Shown: positions 1 to 12,328, counted from the stretch's first letter. The stretch is 64,000 bases of DNA from Molossus alvarezi (GCA_037176705.1 CM073889.1:56723596-56787595); one strand, 5' to 3'. Translations and numbers: made by a program. Notes: generated by a model from the letters alone, not told the origin.

Positions 1-1387
1 CAGCAGACTGGATTGGGCACTCCACAGCTGGTTGCCTGTCCAATCCCTCTGGGAAGTGGGTCTGGCTGAAGCTGAGAGGGACTGAGGCTGTCTGAGCACC
101 ATATCCTTCATACTCTGGCTTTGTGGAAAGCTCCTCTCTGTAGCCTGGGACTTGGACTAATGCCAGGTCAGAGGCAGAGTTTCAGAGGGGCTGGGAACCT
201 TCAGATGAGATGGAGAAAACTTGCCTATTGGCTTGGGAGAGGTGCCTAGTGGCCTGGCTCCTGCAAACCCTCCTCTCCTGTGCCTTTGTCTCTCCCTGCC
301 TCTGTCTTCCACAGCTTCTCTGACCTCTCTCTGTTCACCCCAAACTCTGGCTTTGCCTCTGTGCCTTTGTCTGTGTCTCTCCTGCCCTCTTCCATGTCTC
401 TGTGTCTGCAGGTCTCCCTGAAGGTTCCTCATCAAATAAGACCTCTCGTGCCCAGGCTTCTACGTCTAGATGTCCAGCAGGCACCTGGATCTTGAGCCAC
501 TTTCTGACTATTGTGACAATCCACTATAGTTGACCCAGGTGGGGCAATGAGTCTGGAAGACTGCTCCCTTGCTTTTGTCGGGTCATGTCAAGATCCATTC
601 TCTGTGGACCCCTTGTCTTCTGCAGTGGTAATTGCATTGCTGCTGGGAGTTTTGGTCCCTGGGTCACTAACCTGAGACATCTCCCCACTGCCTCCGGTGA
701 CCCTGGCTCCAGTGGCACAGTGGCCAATTGTGGGGGTGAGACAGATGTAAGTGGGCTGTCCAGCAGGTGAAGTTCCCCATTCTCATGTAGTGGGGCCTAT
801 AGTCATGGCAGTGGAGGGGATTCTCCCAAATAATATAGGAGGCTACTTAATTCACCATGAAGTCTGCCTTTCATTTTGTGCCACAAAGACCTTACACTGT
901 CCCTGACTAGTAACACAGAATCGGATGCAAGGAGGTCTGATTTGGGCTATTTCTAACCACTGGTCTATGTAGGAAAATTGGTTAGATGGCCAAAGTCTCC
1001 GATGACTACCCTATTCATGGCCTGGACTGTGGGGACAGCAAAGGTGCCTTCAGAGGGCTATTCCATAGCAAAGGTGGGCCATTCTGAGTCAGAGAGGGTG
1101 CATAATTTTCCAGGGGTGAATTTGACCCCATAATCTTCTGAGAACCCTTTATAAAATTCTCTTTTTTATTTTCTCACCCAAGGATACTTTTCTATTTATC
1201 ATCAGACTGGTTGCCTCCTGCACAAGCTGGGGACAAACCACAACCAAGTACGTGCCTTTAGCCAGAATCAAACTCAAGACTCATTGGTCCATGGGCCTAG
1301 GCTCTACAACTAAGCCAAATTGTCCAGGGCTATAAAATTCTTTATCATACATTCCAGAACAGTGGGTTTAGAGAAACTTTTCCCCAT
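1..1387 (-). pseudogene. ERV1-like gag fragment, matrix region, broken by a VES
   Basis: The minus strand has an ATG at 1387-1385 followed by a gammaretroviral matrix-like peptide that begins MGKSFSKPTVLE. Further on come the motifs EDYGVKFTPGKL and SEWPTF, typical of ERV1 gag N-termini. Several stops follow. A VES interrupts the frame at about 1160-1330. Near 650-600, QKTRGPQ-like residues resemble the matrix/capsid junction. The fragment continues beyond the left edge. This is a dead endogenous copy. Confidence 0.65.
1160..1330 (-). mobile_element. VES SINE in the gag fragment
   Basis: Antisense VES, diverged. TATAAAATTCT occurs on both sides (about 1150-1160 and 1331-1341), consistent with a target duplication. 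Confidence 0.75.
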
Positions 1388-2025
1388 AATAATATCTAAG
1401 ATGGTTAAGCAAACCTCCCAGTGAATAGTGTCACAAGACAAACAGGAGGAAACTCTCATTTCATCCACCTGGCCACTCCCATTTTGGGGATTTAGGTGCC
1501 TCTTGGCTTGGCAGGTCAGTATGAGCCCCTGACTTGGATCAGGTTCACTGATGGAGACAAATGTCCCTGTGAATCTGATACTACCCTTAGCCATATGAGG
1601 TCGCCATGGATGCACAGGTTGGGACTCATGTAGGCTCCATAACAGGCATTGTGGAGCATGGTCACTCACACACACAATCACACAGAATTTAAACTTCCAC
1701 CCAGAAATTTCCTATGCCGCTTGGGAGATGATCAAGCTCCTCTTCCACCTGAGGGGTGGGCCTGAACTCAGTTCTGGGTCCCCAGGGACAGTTACTGATT
1801 TGATGTCCTGTCAGGCTTTTCTATTCTTCCTGAAGTGTATTCAAACACAGCGGTGGCCAACTACAGTCGGGCCCGACAAGGGTCAGGGTCCAGTGAAATC
1901 ACCAGTAGCACGCCTTCCTTTCCATCTTGGGGGCCCAAAATTAGTGGCTCCTTCTCGTTGGCTTCCGACAATGGTGGCTCAAGCAGCCAGCATGGCTGTC
2001 AGCTCTCCTGGCCAACACACCAAAA

Positions 2026-2340
2026 TGTTGTGGCAGAAATTTGGGCAGCAGGGAGAGACAGACTACACACACTCAGAGGATTAGAAAAAGACTGTTCAAT
2101 GTGCACTGGTGCTGTCCCAGGGGAGTCACCTCCAAAGGCTGAGCCCCCCAGCTCGGGTTCCATCCATGTTTTATATATGATAAGCCTCTGAGCATTTGGG
2201 GGCCTTCTAGTCCACTGTAGTTTAGGCAGTTGGAGGATGTACAGAAATTACAAAAGCCAAGGGCGGGGTCTCTGCACTGTCTAAGAGGCTGCACCTGGCT
2301 GGCCTTCTCAGTATGACCCAGCACAGCACCACCACTGATC
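2026..2340 (-). mobile_element. LTR-like end and leader of the antisense gag element
   Basis: Read on the minus strand, a TATATAAAA-like box near 2180-2165 is followed by a segment ending CCACAACA at 2026. Then comes TTTTGGTGTGTTGGCC, placed like a primer-binding site, and a leader of about 640 bp to the gag ATG. The LTR start and the tRNA used are not resolved. Confidence 0.45.
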
Positions 2341-2664
2341 TTGTCTCAGCTCTGCCCCACCATCACTCCTTTTCTCTTCTCAGGGGTATAACAAGCCACG
2401 TCCTACATTATAGTATGTGTTTAAGCAGTGATTTTTCCCCCATTGTTGCTTATTTTGTCAGTGTTTGGTTGATCTATTTATCCTTCTGTAAAAAATGTGT
2501 GGATACCTTGAATTGATATAGAATTCATATATTGCCCAATAAAATTTATATATTTTTATTCAGCTGTTTTGAACTTATCAGGAATGAATTAAAGTTAAAT
2601 GAGGATAGACATGTTTTTTCATTCTAAAAGTAGTACAGTCACACTGTGAAAATTACATGGAAGT

Positions 2665-2875
2665 GCCCTGGCCTATGTGGCTCAGTTGGTGGAGTGACTG
2701 ACATCCAGTGCACAAAAAGTTGCTGGTTTGATTTCCTGTCAGGGCATGTGCCTGGGTTTTAGGCTCAATCCCTGGTAAGGGGCATGCTTCACTCACACAT
2801 TGATGTTTCTCTCCCTCTCCCTTTCTTTCTCTCTAAAAAATCAATAAAAATATTTTTTTTTTAAAAAAAGAAAGA
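2665..2875 (+). mobile_element. VES SINE
   Basis: Sense copy starting GCCCTGGCCTATGTGGCTC, with B-box-like GGTTTGATT, CTCT-rich 3' part and an A-rich tail. Confidence 0.8.
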
Positions 2876-2879
2876 AAAC

Positions 2880-3300
2880 AAACATGAGTCAGATGAACCC
2901 CCAACTCCCACTCAACACGTCTCCTCCATTCCTTTTTGGGACACCACATCCTGTTTTTAGGAGCTGGGGGTTGTAGGGCACAGTCAATGTGGCCTGAATG
3001 AGCTCATGTTTCCCTTTGGGAAACAGAAGCTTCAATGATGCCTTTGTGACCACATCTATTCTATAATTTCCTTCTGTGCTTACAACTCAGATGCTATTTG
3101 CAGGTTTCCTGTTTATTTGTAATAACACAATGGGTACCTTTGTACATAAAACCTTTCCCCACCTTAGACCAAAAGTAGCAGTAACATGAGAAAGGTGTGG
3201 GAGGGCTGGAGAGATGGTAGTCCTGGAGACTGACTCTCCTGTCCCCAGTGCCTCCTGGTGGAGCACCTCACTGTAACAAAAGCAGCTCAAAATGGCCTTA
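2880..3300. other. Unassigned stretch between VES and pol remnant
   Basis: No open frame or repeat family was recognised. By position it could be ERV sequence downstream of integrase, but no env motif was seen. Confidence 0.3.
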
Positions 3301-3967
3301 TCTTGTTTAATGAGCTACTGACTGAGTTGCTTTTCAAGAAAAAAAAACAACACCTAACAAGTCCAAGGTTCCTTCCAACAATGTTGAAGAGAATTTTTGT
3401 TTTGTTTTGTTTTTAATTTTTTTCTTTACTGATTTTAGAGAGAAAAAGAAAGAGGAAAAAAGAGACAGAAACATTGATGAGAGAGAACATCAATCAGCTA
3501 CCTCCTGCATGGCTCCCACTGGGGACTTGGCCCACAACCTGGGCATGTGCCCTGACCAGGAATCAAACCAGCAATCTCTTGGTACATAGGTCAATGCTCA
3601 ACAACTGACCCACAGTGGCCGGGCAGAAGAAAGTTTTTAATTGCTGTTTTTCCAATGAACAAAAATCTCCTGATTGTAGATCATGGTCTTTGCAGTCTTT
3701 GTCTCCCTGGAGTGCACTGTGAAATGAATGTTACTAATTTATCAGTCGCTAAAAGCTGGTCAGTGAGCCCTTGATAATAATGCAAAATGTCTCATTTTAG
3801 TAAAGTTGGTTCATATGTCCCTTCATCAAGATTCATAGGGCAGCTGGTAGCTATTTCATAAGGAGAAAGTCTATGATGGCCAAAAGTAGATTTTAGATTG
3901 AGGATCAGTATAGGGAGAGATTTTGGCCAAGGAAGATGAAAAGCTTCTGAAAATTTATCTACATGAG
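3300..3967 (-). pseudogene. ERV1 integrase C-terminal remnant
   Basis: On the minus strand, downstream of the full-length L1 and a VES, short peptides match the C-terminal part of gammaretroviral integrase: LPWPKSLPILILNL, HRLSPYEI and LDEGTYEPTLLK. These are frame-shifted and carry stops. The VES at 3397-3625 interrupts the end. The piece continues the integrase block at 10121-10524. Confidence 0.75.
3397..3625 (-). mobile_element. VES SINE in integrase remnant
   Basis: Antisense copy with poly(T) at its left end and ...GTGGCCGGGC at its right end. Integrase-like sequence is readable on both sides. Confidence 0.75.
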
Positions 3968-4229
3968 TTTTTTTTTTTTTTATTTGTTGTTGTTGTTTTA
4001 ATTCTCACCCAAGGATATTTTCTCTTATTGTCTTCAGATAGAGTGGAAGGGAGAGAAAGAGAGAGAAACATTGATGTGAGAAAGACACATCAATTAGTTG
4101 ATTTCCAGAGGGCCCCAACCAGGGCTGGGGACCCAACCACAACCTTGTACATGCCCTTGACCGAACTGAACTCCAGACTCTTTGGTCTGCTGACTGACAC
4201 TCTAACCACTGAGTCAAACTGGCCAGGGC
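3968..4229 (-). mobile_element. VES SINE abutting the full-length L1
   Basis: Antisense full-length VES with a poly(T) at 3969-3981 and end GGCCAGGGC. The L1 target duplication begins exactly at its edge. Confidence 0.8.
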
Positions 4230-4537
4230 CCTCTCTGAGTTTTTATTTATTTATTTATTTTTATTTTTTATTTTTTAATTTTATTTTATGAATTTTTATT
4301 TATTTTTTTGTTACAGATATTTTACCTTTTTACCCCATTGGCACCCCCCAACCCACCCCCCCTCCACCCTGTCCCCGGCTTAGTTGTCCATGTCCATTGG
4401 TCATGCATACATGCATATAAGTTCTGTGGTTTGTCTCCTCCCATCCCCCCACCCCCATCCCCTCTTCTGAGGGATGTCAGTCTGTGCCCTACTTCCATGT
4501 GTCTGGGTCTACTGTATTCCTCAGACTGTTATGTTCA

Positions 4538-7500
4538 TTATATTCCGTATATAAGTGAGATCATGTGGTATTTGTCTTTTTCTGCTTGGCTTCTTTCACT
4601 TAGGATAATACTTTCCAGGTCCCTCCATGTCGTCTCAAAGGATAAGAGATCTTTCTTTCTTACCGCTGCATAGTACTCCATTGTGTATATGTACCACTGC
4701 TTTTTTATCCATTCGTCTACTGGTGGACACTTGGGCTGTTTCCACATCTTAGCTATTGTAAATAGTGCTGCTATGAACATGGGGGTACATATATTCTTCC
4801 TGATTGGTATTTCAGGCTTCTTAGGGTATATTCCCAGCAGTGGGATCACTGGGTCAAATGGGAGTTCAATTTTTAATTTTTTGAGGTAGCACCATATTGT
4901 TTTCCATAGCGGCTGCACCAGTCTGCATTCCCACCAGCAGTGTATTAGAGTCCCCTTTTCTCCACACCCTCGCCAACACTTGTTGTTTGATGATTTGTTG
5001 ATGGCGGCCATTCTGACAGGTGTGAGGTGATACCTCATTGTTGTTTTAATTTGCATCTCTCTGATGATTAGTGATGTTGAGCATTTCTTCATAAGTCTCT
5101 TGGCCATTTGTATGTCCTGTTTGGAGAGGTGTCTATTCAGCTCCTCTGCCCATTTTTTAATTGGGTTCTTTGTCTTCCTTTTGTGGAGTTGTATGAGCAC
5201 TCTATATGTATTGGAAATTAACCCCTTATCTGATACATCATTGGCAATGATGTTCTCCCATACAGTGGGTTGCCTTTCCATTTTGATGATTGTTTCTTTT
5301 GCTGTGCAGAAGCTTTTTAGTTTGATATAGTCACATGTGTTCATTTTCTCCTTTATTTCTGTTGCCTTAGGGGATGTATCAGTGAAAATTCTGCTCCGTA
5401 TTATGTCCGAAATTTTGTTGCCTACATTTTCTTCTAGAATTTTTATGGATTCACGGGTCACATTTAAGTCTTTTATCCATTTTGAGTTTATTTTTGTGTA
5501 TGGTGTAAGTTGATGGTCTATTTTCATTTTTTTGCATGTAGCTGTCCAATTTTCCCAACACCATTTATTAAAGAGGCTGTCTTTACTCCACTGTATGCTC
5601 TTGCCACCTTTGTCAAATATTAATTGAGTGTATTGCCTTGGGTCCATTTCTGGGTTTTCAGTTCTGTTCCACTGGTCTATATGCCTGTTCTTGTGCCAGT
5701 ACCAGGCTGTTTTGGTTACAGTCGCTTTGTAGTATAACCTGATATCTGGTATTGTGATCCCACCTACTTTGTTCTTCTTTTTCAAGATTGCTGTGGCTAT
5801 TCGGGGTCTTTTTTGGTTCCATATGAACTTTTGAAGTATTTGTTCTAGTTCTATGAAATATGTCGTTGGTATTTTGATGGGGAATGCATTGAATCTATAG
5901 ATTGCTTTGGGTAGTATGGACATTTTAATGATGTTAATTCTTCCAATCCATGAACAGGGTATGTGCTTCCACTTTTTTATATCTTCCTCTATTTCTTTTT
6001 TCAATGACCTGTAGTTTTCTGCAAATAGGTCCTTTACTTCTCTGGTTAAGTTTATTCCTAGGTATCATAATTTTTTTGGAGCGATGGTAAATGGAATTGT
6101 TTTTTCAGTTTCTCTTTCTGTGAGTTCATCATTGATGTACAAGAATGCTGTCGATTTCTTGACGTTAATTTTGTATCCTGCTACTTTGCCAAATTCATTT
6201 ATTAACTCTAATAGATTTTTGATGGAGTATTTAGGGTTTTCTATGTACAATATCATGTCATCTGCAAATAATGACAGTTTCACTTCCTCCTTTCCAATTT
6301 GGATCCCTTTTATTTTTTCTTCATGTCTGATTGCTGTGGCTAAGACTTCCAGTACAATGTTAAATAAAAGTGGCGAAAGTGGACATCCCTGTCTTGTTCC
6401 TGTTCTTAATGGAAATGTTTTTAGTTTCTGTCCATTGAGTATGATGTTGGCTGTAGGTCTTTCATATATGGCCTTTATTATGTCGAGATATGATCCCTCT
6501 ATTCCTACATTGCTGAGCGTTTTTATCAGAAATGGATGCTGGATTTTGTCGAATGCTTTTTCAGCATCTATTGATATGATCATGTGATTTTATTCTTCAT
6601 TTTGTTTATGTGGTGTATCACGTTTATTGATTTGCAAATATTGTACCAGCCTTGCATCCCTGGAATGAATCCCACTTGGTCATGGTGAATAATTTTTTTG
6701 ATGTATTTCTGGATCTGATTTGCTAATATTTTGTTCAGGATTTTGGCGTCTATGTCCATCAGGGATATTGGCCTGTAGTTTTCTTTCTTCGTAGTGTCTT
6801 TTTCTGGTTTTGGAATTAGAATTATGCTGGCCTCATAGAACGTGTTTGGAAGTCTTCCTTCTTCTTGAATTTTTTGAAATAGTTTGAGGAGAATGGGTGT
6901 TAGTTCTTTTTTGAATGTTCGGTAAAACTCCCCCGTGAAGCCATCTGGGCCTGGGCTTTTGTTTGCTGGGAGAGTTTTGATTACCTCTTCAATTTCCTTA
7001 GTTGTTATTGGTCTGTTCAAGTTTTCTATCTCTTCCGGGAATAGTTTTGGGAGACTGTGTGTTTCTAGAAATTTGTCCATTTCGCTTAGATTGTCGAATT
7101 TGTTGCCATATAGTTGTTCGTAGTAGTTGTTAACGATCTTTTGTATTTCCGTGGTGTTGGTTGTTACTTCTCCTCTTTCATTTCTGATTTTGTGTATTTG
7201 GGTTCTCTCTCTTTGTTTCTTGGTGAGTCTAGCTAAGGGTCCATCAATCTTGTTTATCTTTTCGAAAAACTAGCTCTTTGTTTCATTGATCCTTTGAATT
7301 GATTTTTGGTCTCTATGTCATTTATTTCTGCTCTGATCTTTACTATTTCCTTCCTTCTACTTGCTCTGGGGTTTTCTTTTTGTTTGCTTTCTAATTCTTT
7401 AAGTTGTGAGGTTAGACAGTCAATTAGAAATTTTTCTTGTTTTTTGAGGTAGGCCTGTAGTGCTATGAACTTCCCTCTCAGAACTGCTTTCGCTGCATCC

Positions 7501-8359
7501 CATAGATTTTGTGTTGTTGTGTGTTCATTTTCATTGGTTTCCAGGAAGTTTTTAATTTCTTCCTTGATCTCCTCGGTGACCCATTCATTGTTTAATAACA
7601 TGCTATTTAGCCTCCATGTGTTGAAATGTCTTTGCATGTTCTTGTTGCAATTGATTTCTAGTTTCATGCCATTGTGATCTGAGAAGAGGCTTGATATGAT
7701 TTCAATCTTCTTGAACTTGTAGAGATTTAGTTTGTGTCCTATCATGTGGTCTATCTTTGAGAATGTCCATGTGCACTTGAGAAGAATGTGTATTCTGTAG
7801 TTTTGGGGTGTAATTCTTTGTATATATCTATTAAATCCATTTGGTCTAGTGTTTCATTTAGAGTCTCAGTTTCCTTGCTAATTTTTTGCCTAGAGGATCT
7901 ATCCAGTGCTGTCAATGGGGTGTTGAAGTCCCCTGCTATGATTGTATTGTTGTCGATTTCTCCTTGGAAGTCCTCCAGAAGATTTTTAATATATTTTGGT
8001 GCTCCTATATTGGGTGCATATATGTTTATCAAGGTTATATCTTCCTGTTGGATAGATCCTTTCAATATTATGTAGTGGCCGTCTTTGTCTCTAGTTATGG
8101 TCTTCATTTTGAAATCTATTTTATCAGATATGAGAATTGCTACCCCAGCTTTTTTTTGCTTTCCATTTCCTTGGAAAAATTTTTTCCATCCCTTTACTTT
8201 CAACCTATGTGAGTCTTTTGTTGAGAGGTGGGTCTCTTGTAAACAACATATAGATGAGTCATGCTTTCTTATCCAATCAGCTACTCTGTGTCTCTTTATG
8301 GGAGCATTCAATCCATTTATGTTTAAGGTGATTATTGATATGTACTTATTTATGGCCAT
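4538..8359 (-). pseudogene. L1 ORF2 (endonuclease/reverse transcriptase), frameshifted
   Basis: ORF2 starts at 8359 with the apurinic-type endonuclease (ITLNINGLN, CCLQETH, AGDFNTPL). The reverse transcriptase follows ([35 protein letters not shown]), then the C-terminal Cys-rich region ending near 4538. The frame breaks near 7750, 7262, 6590 and 6050, so it cannot make a full protein. Lesions look like single-base changes and small indels. Confidence 0.92.
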
Positions 8360-8404
8360 TTTTGTTTAGTGTGGTTCTATTTTTCTTCCCATTTCTACTG
8401 CTAA

Positions 8405-9298
8405 TTACAGCAGTCCTTTTAACATTTCTTGCAGTGCTGGTTTGGTGCTAATGTATTCCCTTAGCCTTTTTTTGTCTGGGAAGCTCTTTATTTGATCTTC
8501 TATTTTGAATGATAGCCTTGCTGGGTAGAGTAGTCTTGGATTCAGATTCTTGTTTTTCATGACTTTGATTACTTCATGCCATTCCCTTCTGGCCTTTAGT
8601 GTTTCTTGTGAGAAGTCAGCTGAGAGCCTTATGGGGTTCCCTTTGTAGGTAACCTGTTGCTTATCTCTTGCTGCTTTTAGGATTCTCTCTTTGTCTTTAA
8701 TTTGTGGCATTTTAATTACTATGTGTCTTGGTGTGGGCCTGTTTGGGTTCTTCTTACTTGGGACCCTCTGTGCTTCTTGAACTTGAATGCCTTCTTCCTT
8801 CACCAAATTAGGGAAGTTTTCTCTCACTATTTTTTTGAATATATTATCTATCCCTTGCTCATTTTCTTCTTCTTCGGGGACTCCTATGATGCAAATATTA
8901 TTACGTTTCCAGTTGTCCCATAGTTCTCTTAAGCTGTCTTCCTGTTTTTTAATAGTTTTTTCCTTTTGTTTTTCTGATTGGTTGATTTTTTCTACCCTGT
9001 CTTCTAATTCACTGATCCGGTCCTCAGCTTCCCCTACTCTGCTTTTTAAACCTTCCAATGTGTTTTTCATTTCTGATATGTCATTTTTTATCTCTTCTTG
9101 TTGGTTTTTAATTTCCAATTGGCTTATTTTCAGTGTCTCTATGTCCTTACTCATGCTGTTCAGCTTCCTCAAGATCATGGCTCTGAATTCTAGCTCTGTT
9201 AACATGCCTAATTGTTCCACATTGATCTCATCTTCGGTGGAGGTGTCTTGCTCTTTCATTTGGCTTCTGTTTCTGTGTTTCACCATTTTGGCTATCAC
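8405..9298 (-). CDS. L1 ORF1 protein, intact 297-codon frame
   Basis: L1 ORF1p is the RNA-binding chaperone of the L1 particle. The frame shows an N-terminal coiled coil (heptad-rich, e.g. LKISQLEIKNQQEEIKNDIS), then an RRM-like region with NNICIIGVPE, and a C-terminal domain with RPTPRHIVIKMP and RLSADFS. The length is near the mammalian norm and there is no internal stop. It is part of a repeat, not a host gene. Confidence 0.9.
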   Translation of the reverse strand: MIAKMVKHRNRSQMKEQDTSTEDEINVEQLGMLTELEFRAMILRKLNSMSKDIETLKISQLEIKNQQEEIKNDISEMKNTLEGLKSRVGEAEDRISELEDRVEKINQSEKQKEKTIKKQEDSLRELWDNWKRNNICIIGVPEEEENEQGIDNIFKKIVRENFPNLVKEEGIQVQEAQRVPSKKNPNRPTPRHIVIKMPQIKDKERILKAARDKQQVTYKGNPIRLSADFSQETLKARREWHEVIKVMKNKNLNPRLLYPARLSFKIEDQIKSFPDKKRLREYISTKPALQEMLKGLL

Positions 9299-10120
9299 TG
9301 TGGGCTTTGGAGCCTGTCAAGTTCTCCCAGTGGGTGTTGGTGTTCTGCTGTTTGTGGCTCCCTCTCCTGTGTTTAGATGAGCGAGGGAGGACCCACGTTG
9401 AACACCACTGTCAAGTCTTACTTTCCTGGTTAAAGTTGCCAGCCCAGGAAACGTACTGTTATCCTCTAGCTTTTTGCCTGGAGGCTAGCAGTCTAGGTTA
9501 ATTGATCAGTTTTGGGTTGTCAGTTGATTGAAAAACTCCCTCTGGTGCTCAGCCAAGGGGCTTGCACGAGGGTGGGGCAGAAGCTGGTTGTTAGTGAGCC
9601 TCAATTAGCACTTCAATGGCCCACATGGTGGGGTTGGATCTCCAAGGGAGAGGCTGCTGCCTCTCCTCAGAGCCCTGGGAAGGAGCAATGTGGCTACCGT
9701 CCTGGTTGGCAGCAAGTCAGCCAAAGCTCTGAGCGCCTTCCAAACCCCGAGTGTCCCGACGCAGTTCCAGTCCAGTCCGCCCTCCCTCTGCCGGAGCCCA
9801 ATGTGAGTGGCTGTGGCTGTTTTAGCCTCTGTCCCGGCTCTGCACTGTGGGGCCGCCTGGGAGTGTAACCCGAGGGCGCTGCTCCCATCTAAGGCCGCTG
9901 CCGAGCTGCCGACGTGGGCTCCCTGCCCCGTCTCGTGCCTTCGCAAGCCTACCGGGATGGAGTCTGTGTCCCTCGTTGTATGGTCCTCCAAGCTGCTTTT
10001 CTGTTGGTTTTTCTCGTCAATTTATCTGTGTTATAGTTGTAATTCCAGTTTGGTTCTGGGAGACGGTCTGTGTAGCTTCGTTCACTCCGCCGCCATTTTT
10101 TCTACCCCTCTCTGAGTTTT

Positions 10121-10524
10121 AATTGTATCATTTGTATGTTCTACCAATCCAGAGAACTGGGATGATAGGCACAATGAAAATATTAAATACTACTGTAGAG
10201 TAGAGACCAAATATTACAAATTGGTTGCCTTATTTGCCCAGTAAAATGAGTCGCTTAGTCACCGTAACTCAGAGGGAATTCCCAAATTGAAAATTAATTT
10301 TTTCTAATAATTTATATACCATTAATTCTCTTGCTCTCCTACAAGAAAATGCCTCAACCCATACAAAATCATACCTAATACATATTTGTATTCTTGAGAT
10401 GGTGGCATTTGGATAAAATCCAATTACCATACCTCACATGGATCTATAGGAAGTGGAATGTGTCCTTGGAACCCACGGAATAATTTTCTAGGATTATAGT
10501 TGGTCAGATAAAACATTTGCTACT
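10121..10524 (-). pseudogene. ERV1 integrase core remnant
   Basis: Minus-strand peptides such as WVEAFSCRRA, KLLEKINFQFG and IFIVPIIPVLWIGRTYK align with the catalytic core of gammaretroviral integrase, including the region around the second acidic residue. Stops and frameshifts abound. A short VES (10525-10631) bounds it on the upstream side. Confidence 0.78.
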
Positions 10525-10631
10525 GCCCTGGCCAGTTTGTCTCAGTGGTTGAGTGTTGGCCTGTTGACCAGAGAGTCCCGGGTTTGATTCCTGCTAGGGG
10601 CACATACCACAAAAAAATAAAATAAAATAAT
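10525..10631 (+). mobile_element. Short-form VES SINE
   Basis: Only the tRNA-like part (GCCCTGGCC to CTAGGGGCACATA) is present, followed directly by an AAATAAAATAAAAT tail. TTGCTAC flanks both sides. Confidence 0.75.
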
Positions 10632-10639
10632 GTTGCTAC

Positions 10640-11110
10640 ACACTTAATGTGCTACAGGAGCAGTAATATTGTCTACTCCATGAAATCACCTTTTAGGACT
10701 CCAATGTTTTAGCTCATGTACATGTTAATATATAGGTAATTACTCCCCTATAGGTAAGATTGGTTTCTGATTGGGTTCAAGCCATATCTATTAGCCTGAG
10801 ACAAAGTTTTCCCCCTTTTGTTCCTATATCCTCTTTTCTTCTGCAGCTGTCCATTGAAATTATAAAAGAGAATATTTTAAAAATTAATTTAATAGGAAGT
10901 AAGAAGCATTCTCAGTTCTGGGTAATTTGGTTGTTTAATGTTCCTGTCTATCTGCAACAGCAGCTAAATAATTTTCTTTTTTTTCCATGGTGGCAGCTTT
11001 AGAATGTCCTGAAATTTTGATAATAGCCAATTATTTTTATTTTTGTATGTCATTTAATAATTCTGCAATCTATTTTTCATTCTTTATGGGCTGCCCTGAG
11101 AAAATTAAGA
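10640..11110 (-). other. Probable pol linker, degraded
   Basis: AT-rich and without clear motifs. By position it lies between RNase H and integrase of the antisense ERV. Confidence 0.4.
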
Positions 11111-11380
11111 ACCTTTATTGCTTTAACTATATTCTAAAGTTGTGAGCTACATCAAAGGCATAGCTACTGTCACTGTAAATATTGGCAATTTGATCTTTGG
11201 CCAATTGACAAGCCCAAGTTAGAACAATCAACTAGGCTTGTTGGGTAGATCTTATTCAGATAAATAAGAACCTTAATTATGTCAACCATAAAAGTTATTG
11301 CATATCCAGCTTGGTGACATCCCTGTTTATCCTTTGATAAAAGCCCATCTGTAAATCGAATTAAGCCAGCATTATCAATA
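11110..11380 (-). pseudogene. ERV1 RNase H remnant
   Basis: The minus-strand frame carries LIRFTDG and QAGYAI, followed in another frame by LAKDQIANIYSDSSYAF, the typical RNase H segments. The L1 fragment at 11395-12328 splits this block from the preceding connection region, and the same open peptide resumes across it. Confidence 0.8.
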
Positions 11381-11394
11381 AGAGTTTCCTGCAA

Positions 11395-12328
11395 GGAAGA
11401 CAAAGAACCCAATTAAAAAATAGGCAGAGGGACTGAATAGACACCTCTCCAAACAGGACATACAAATGGCCAAGAGACATATGAAGAAATGCTCAACATC
11501 ACTAATCATCAGAGAGATGCAAATTAAAACAACAATGAGGTATCACCTCACACCTGTCAGAATGGCCGCCATCAACAAATCATCAAACAACAAGTGTTGG
11601 CCAGGGTGTGGAGAAAAGGGGACTCTAGTACACTGCTGGTGGGAATGCAGACTGGTGCAGCCACTATGGAAAACAATATGGTGTTACCTCAAAACATTAA
11701 AAATTGAACTTCCATTTGACCCAGTGATCCCGCTTCTAGGAATATACCCTAAGAAGCCTGAAACACCAATCAGGAAGAATATATGTACCCCCATGTTCAT
11801 AGCAGCACTACTTACAATAGCTAAGATCTGGAAACAGCCCAAGTGTCCATGAGTAGACAAATGGATAAAAAAGCAGTGGTACATGTACACAACGGAGTAC
11901 TATGCAGCTGTAAGAAAGAAAGATCTCTTGTCCTTTGAGACAACATGGAGGGACCTGGAAAGTATTATCCTAAGTGAAATAAACCAAGCAGAAAAAGACA
12001 TATACCACATGATCTCACTTATACACGAAATATAATGAACATAACAGTCTGAGGAATACAGTAGACCCAGAAACATGGAAGTAGGGCACAGACTGACATC
12101 CCTCAGAAGAGGGGGTGGGGGAGTGGGAAGAGATAAACCACAGAACTTATATGCATGTAAGCATAACCAATGGACATGGACAACAAAGCTGGGGATGGGG
12201 CAGGGGAGGGAGGAGTGGGGTGCCAATGGGGTAAAAAAGGGGAAGCATCTGTAACAAAAAATAAATAAAAAAATTAAAATATATATTTATTTTTACCTAT
12301 TAAAATATATCAATTTAAAAAAAATCAA
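11395..12328 (+). mobile_element. 5'-truncated L1 3' end, sense
   Basis: It carries the ORF2 C-terminus ([18 protein letters not shown]...), 3' UTR and an A-rich tail. AGAGTTTCCTGCAA at 11381-11394 and 12329-12342 is a 14-bp target duplication. Its ORF2 tail closely matches that of the 4.2-10.1 kb L1, so both belong to the same subfamily. Confidence 0.93.

Larger units (their letters stand above)
4244..10105 (-). mobile_element. Full-length L1 (LINE-1), antisense
   Basis: About 5.9 kb long with an A-rich 3' end at left, a 3' UTR, ORF2, ORF1 and a GC-rich 5' UTR at 9,300-10,100. CCCTCTCTGAGTTTT flanks it at 4229-4243 and 10106-10120, giving a 15-bp target duplication and proving a complete insertion. 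ORF1 is open, while ORF2 has several lesions. Confidence 0.95.

Noticed and set aside
1310..1681. 123-codon minus-strand frame as one protein
   Set aside because: Its first two thirds are ERV leader. Only the end, from the ATG at 1387, resembles gag, and the frame runs into a VES.
4538..6004. 488-codon reading frame as a host gene
   Set aside because: It is the C-terminal half of L1 ORF2 within a repeat that has a clear target duplication.
6084..8369. Plus-strand frames of 95-170 codons across the L1
   Set aside because: They mirror the antisense L1 ORF2 and show no protein-like conservation.
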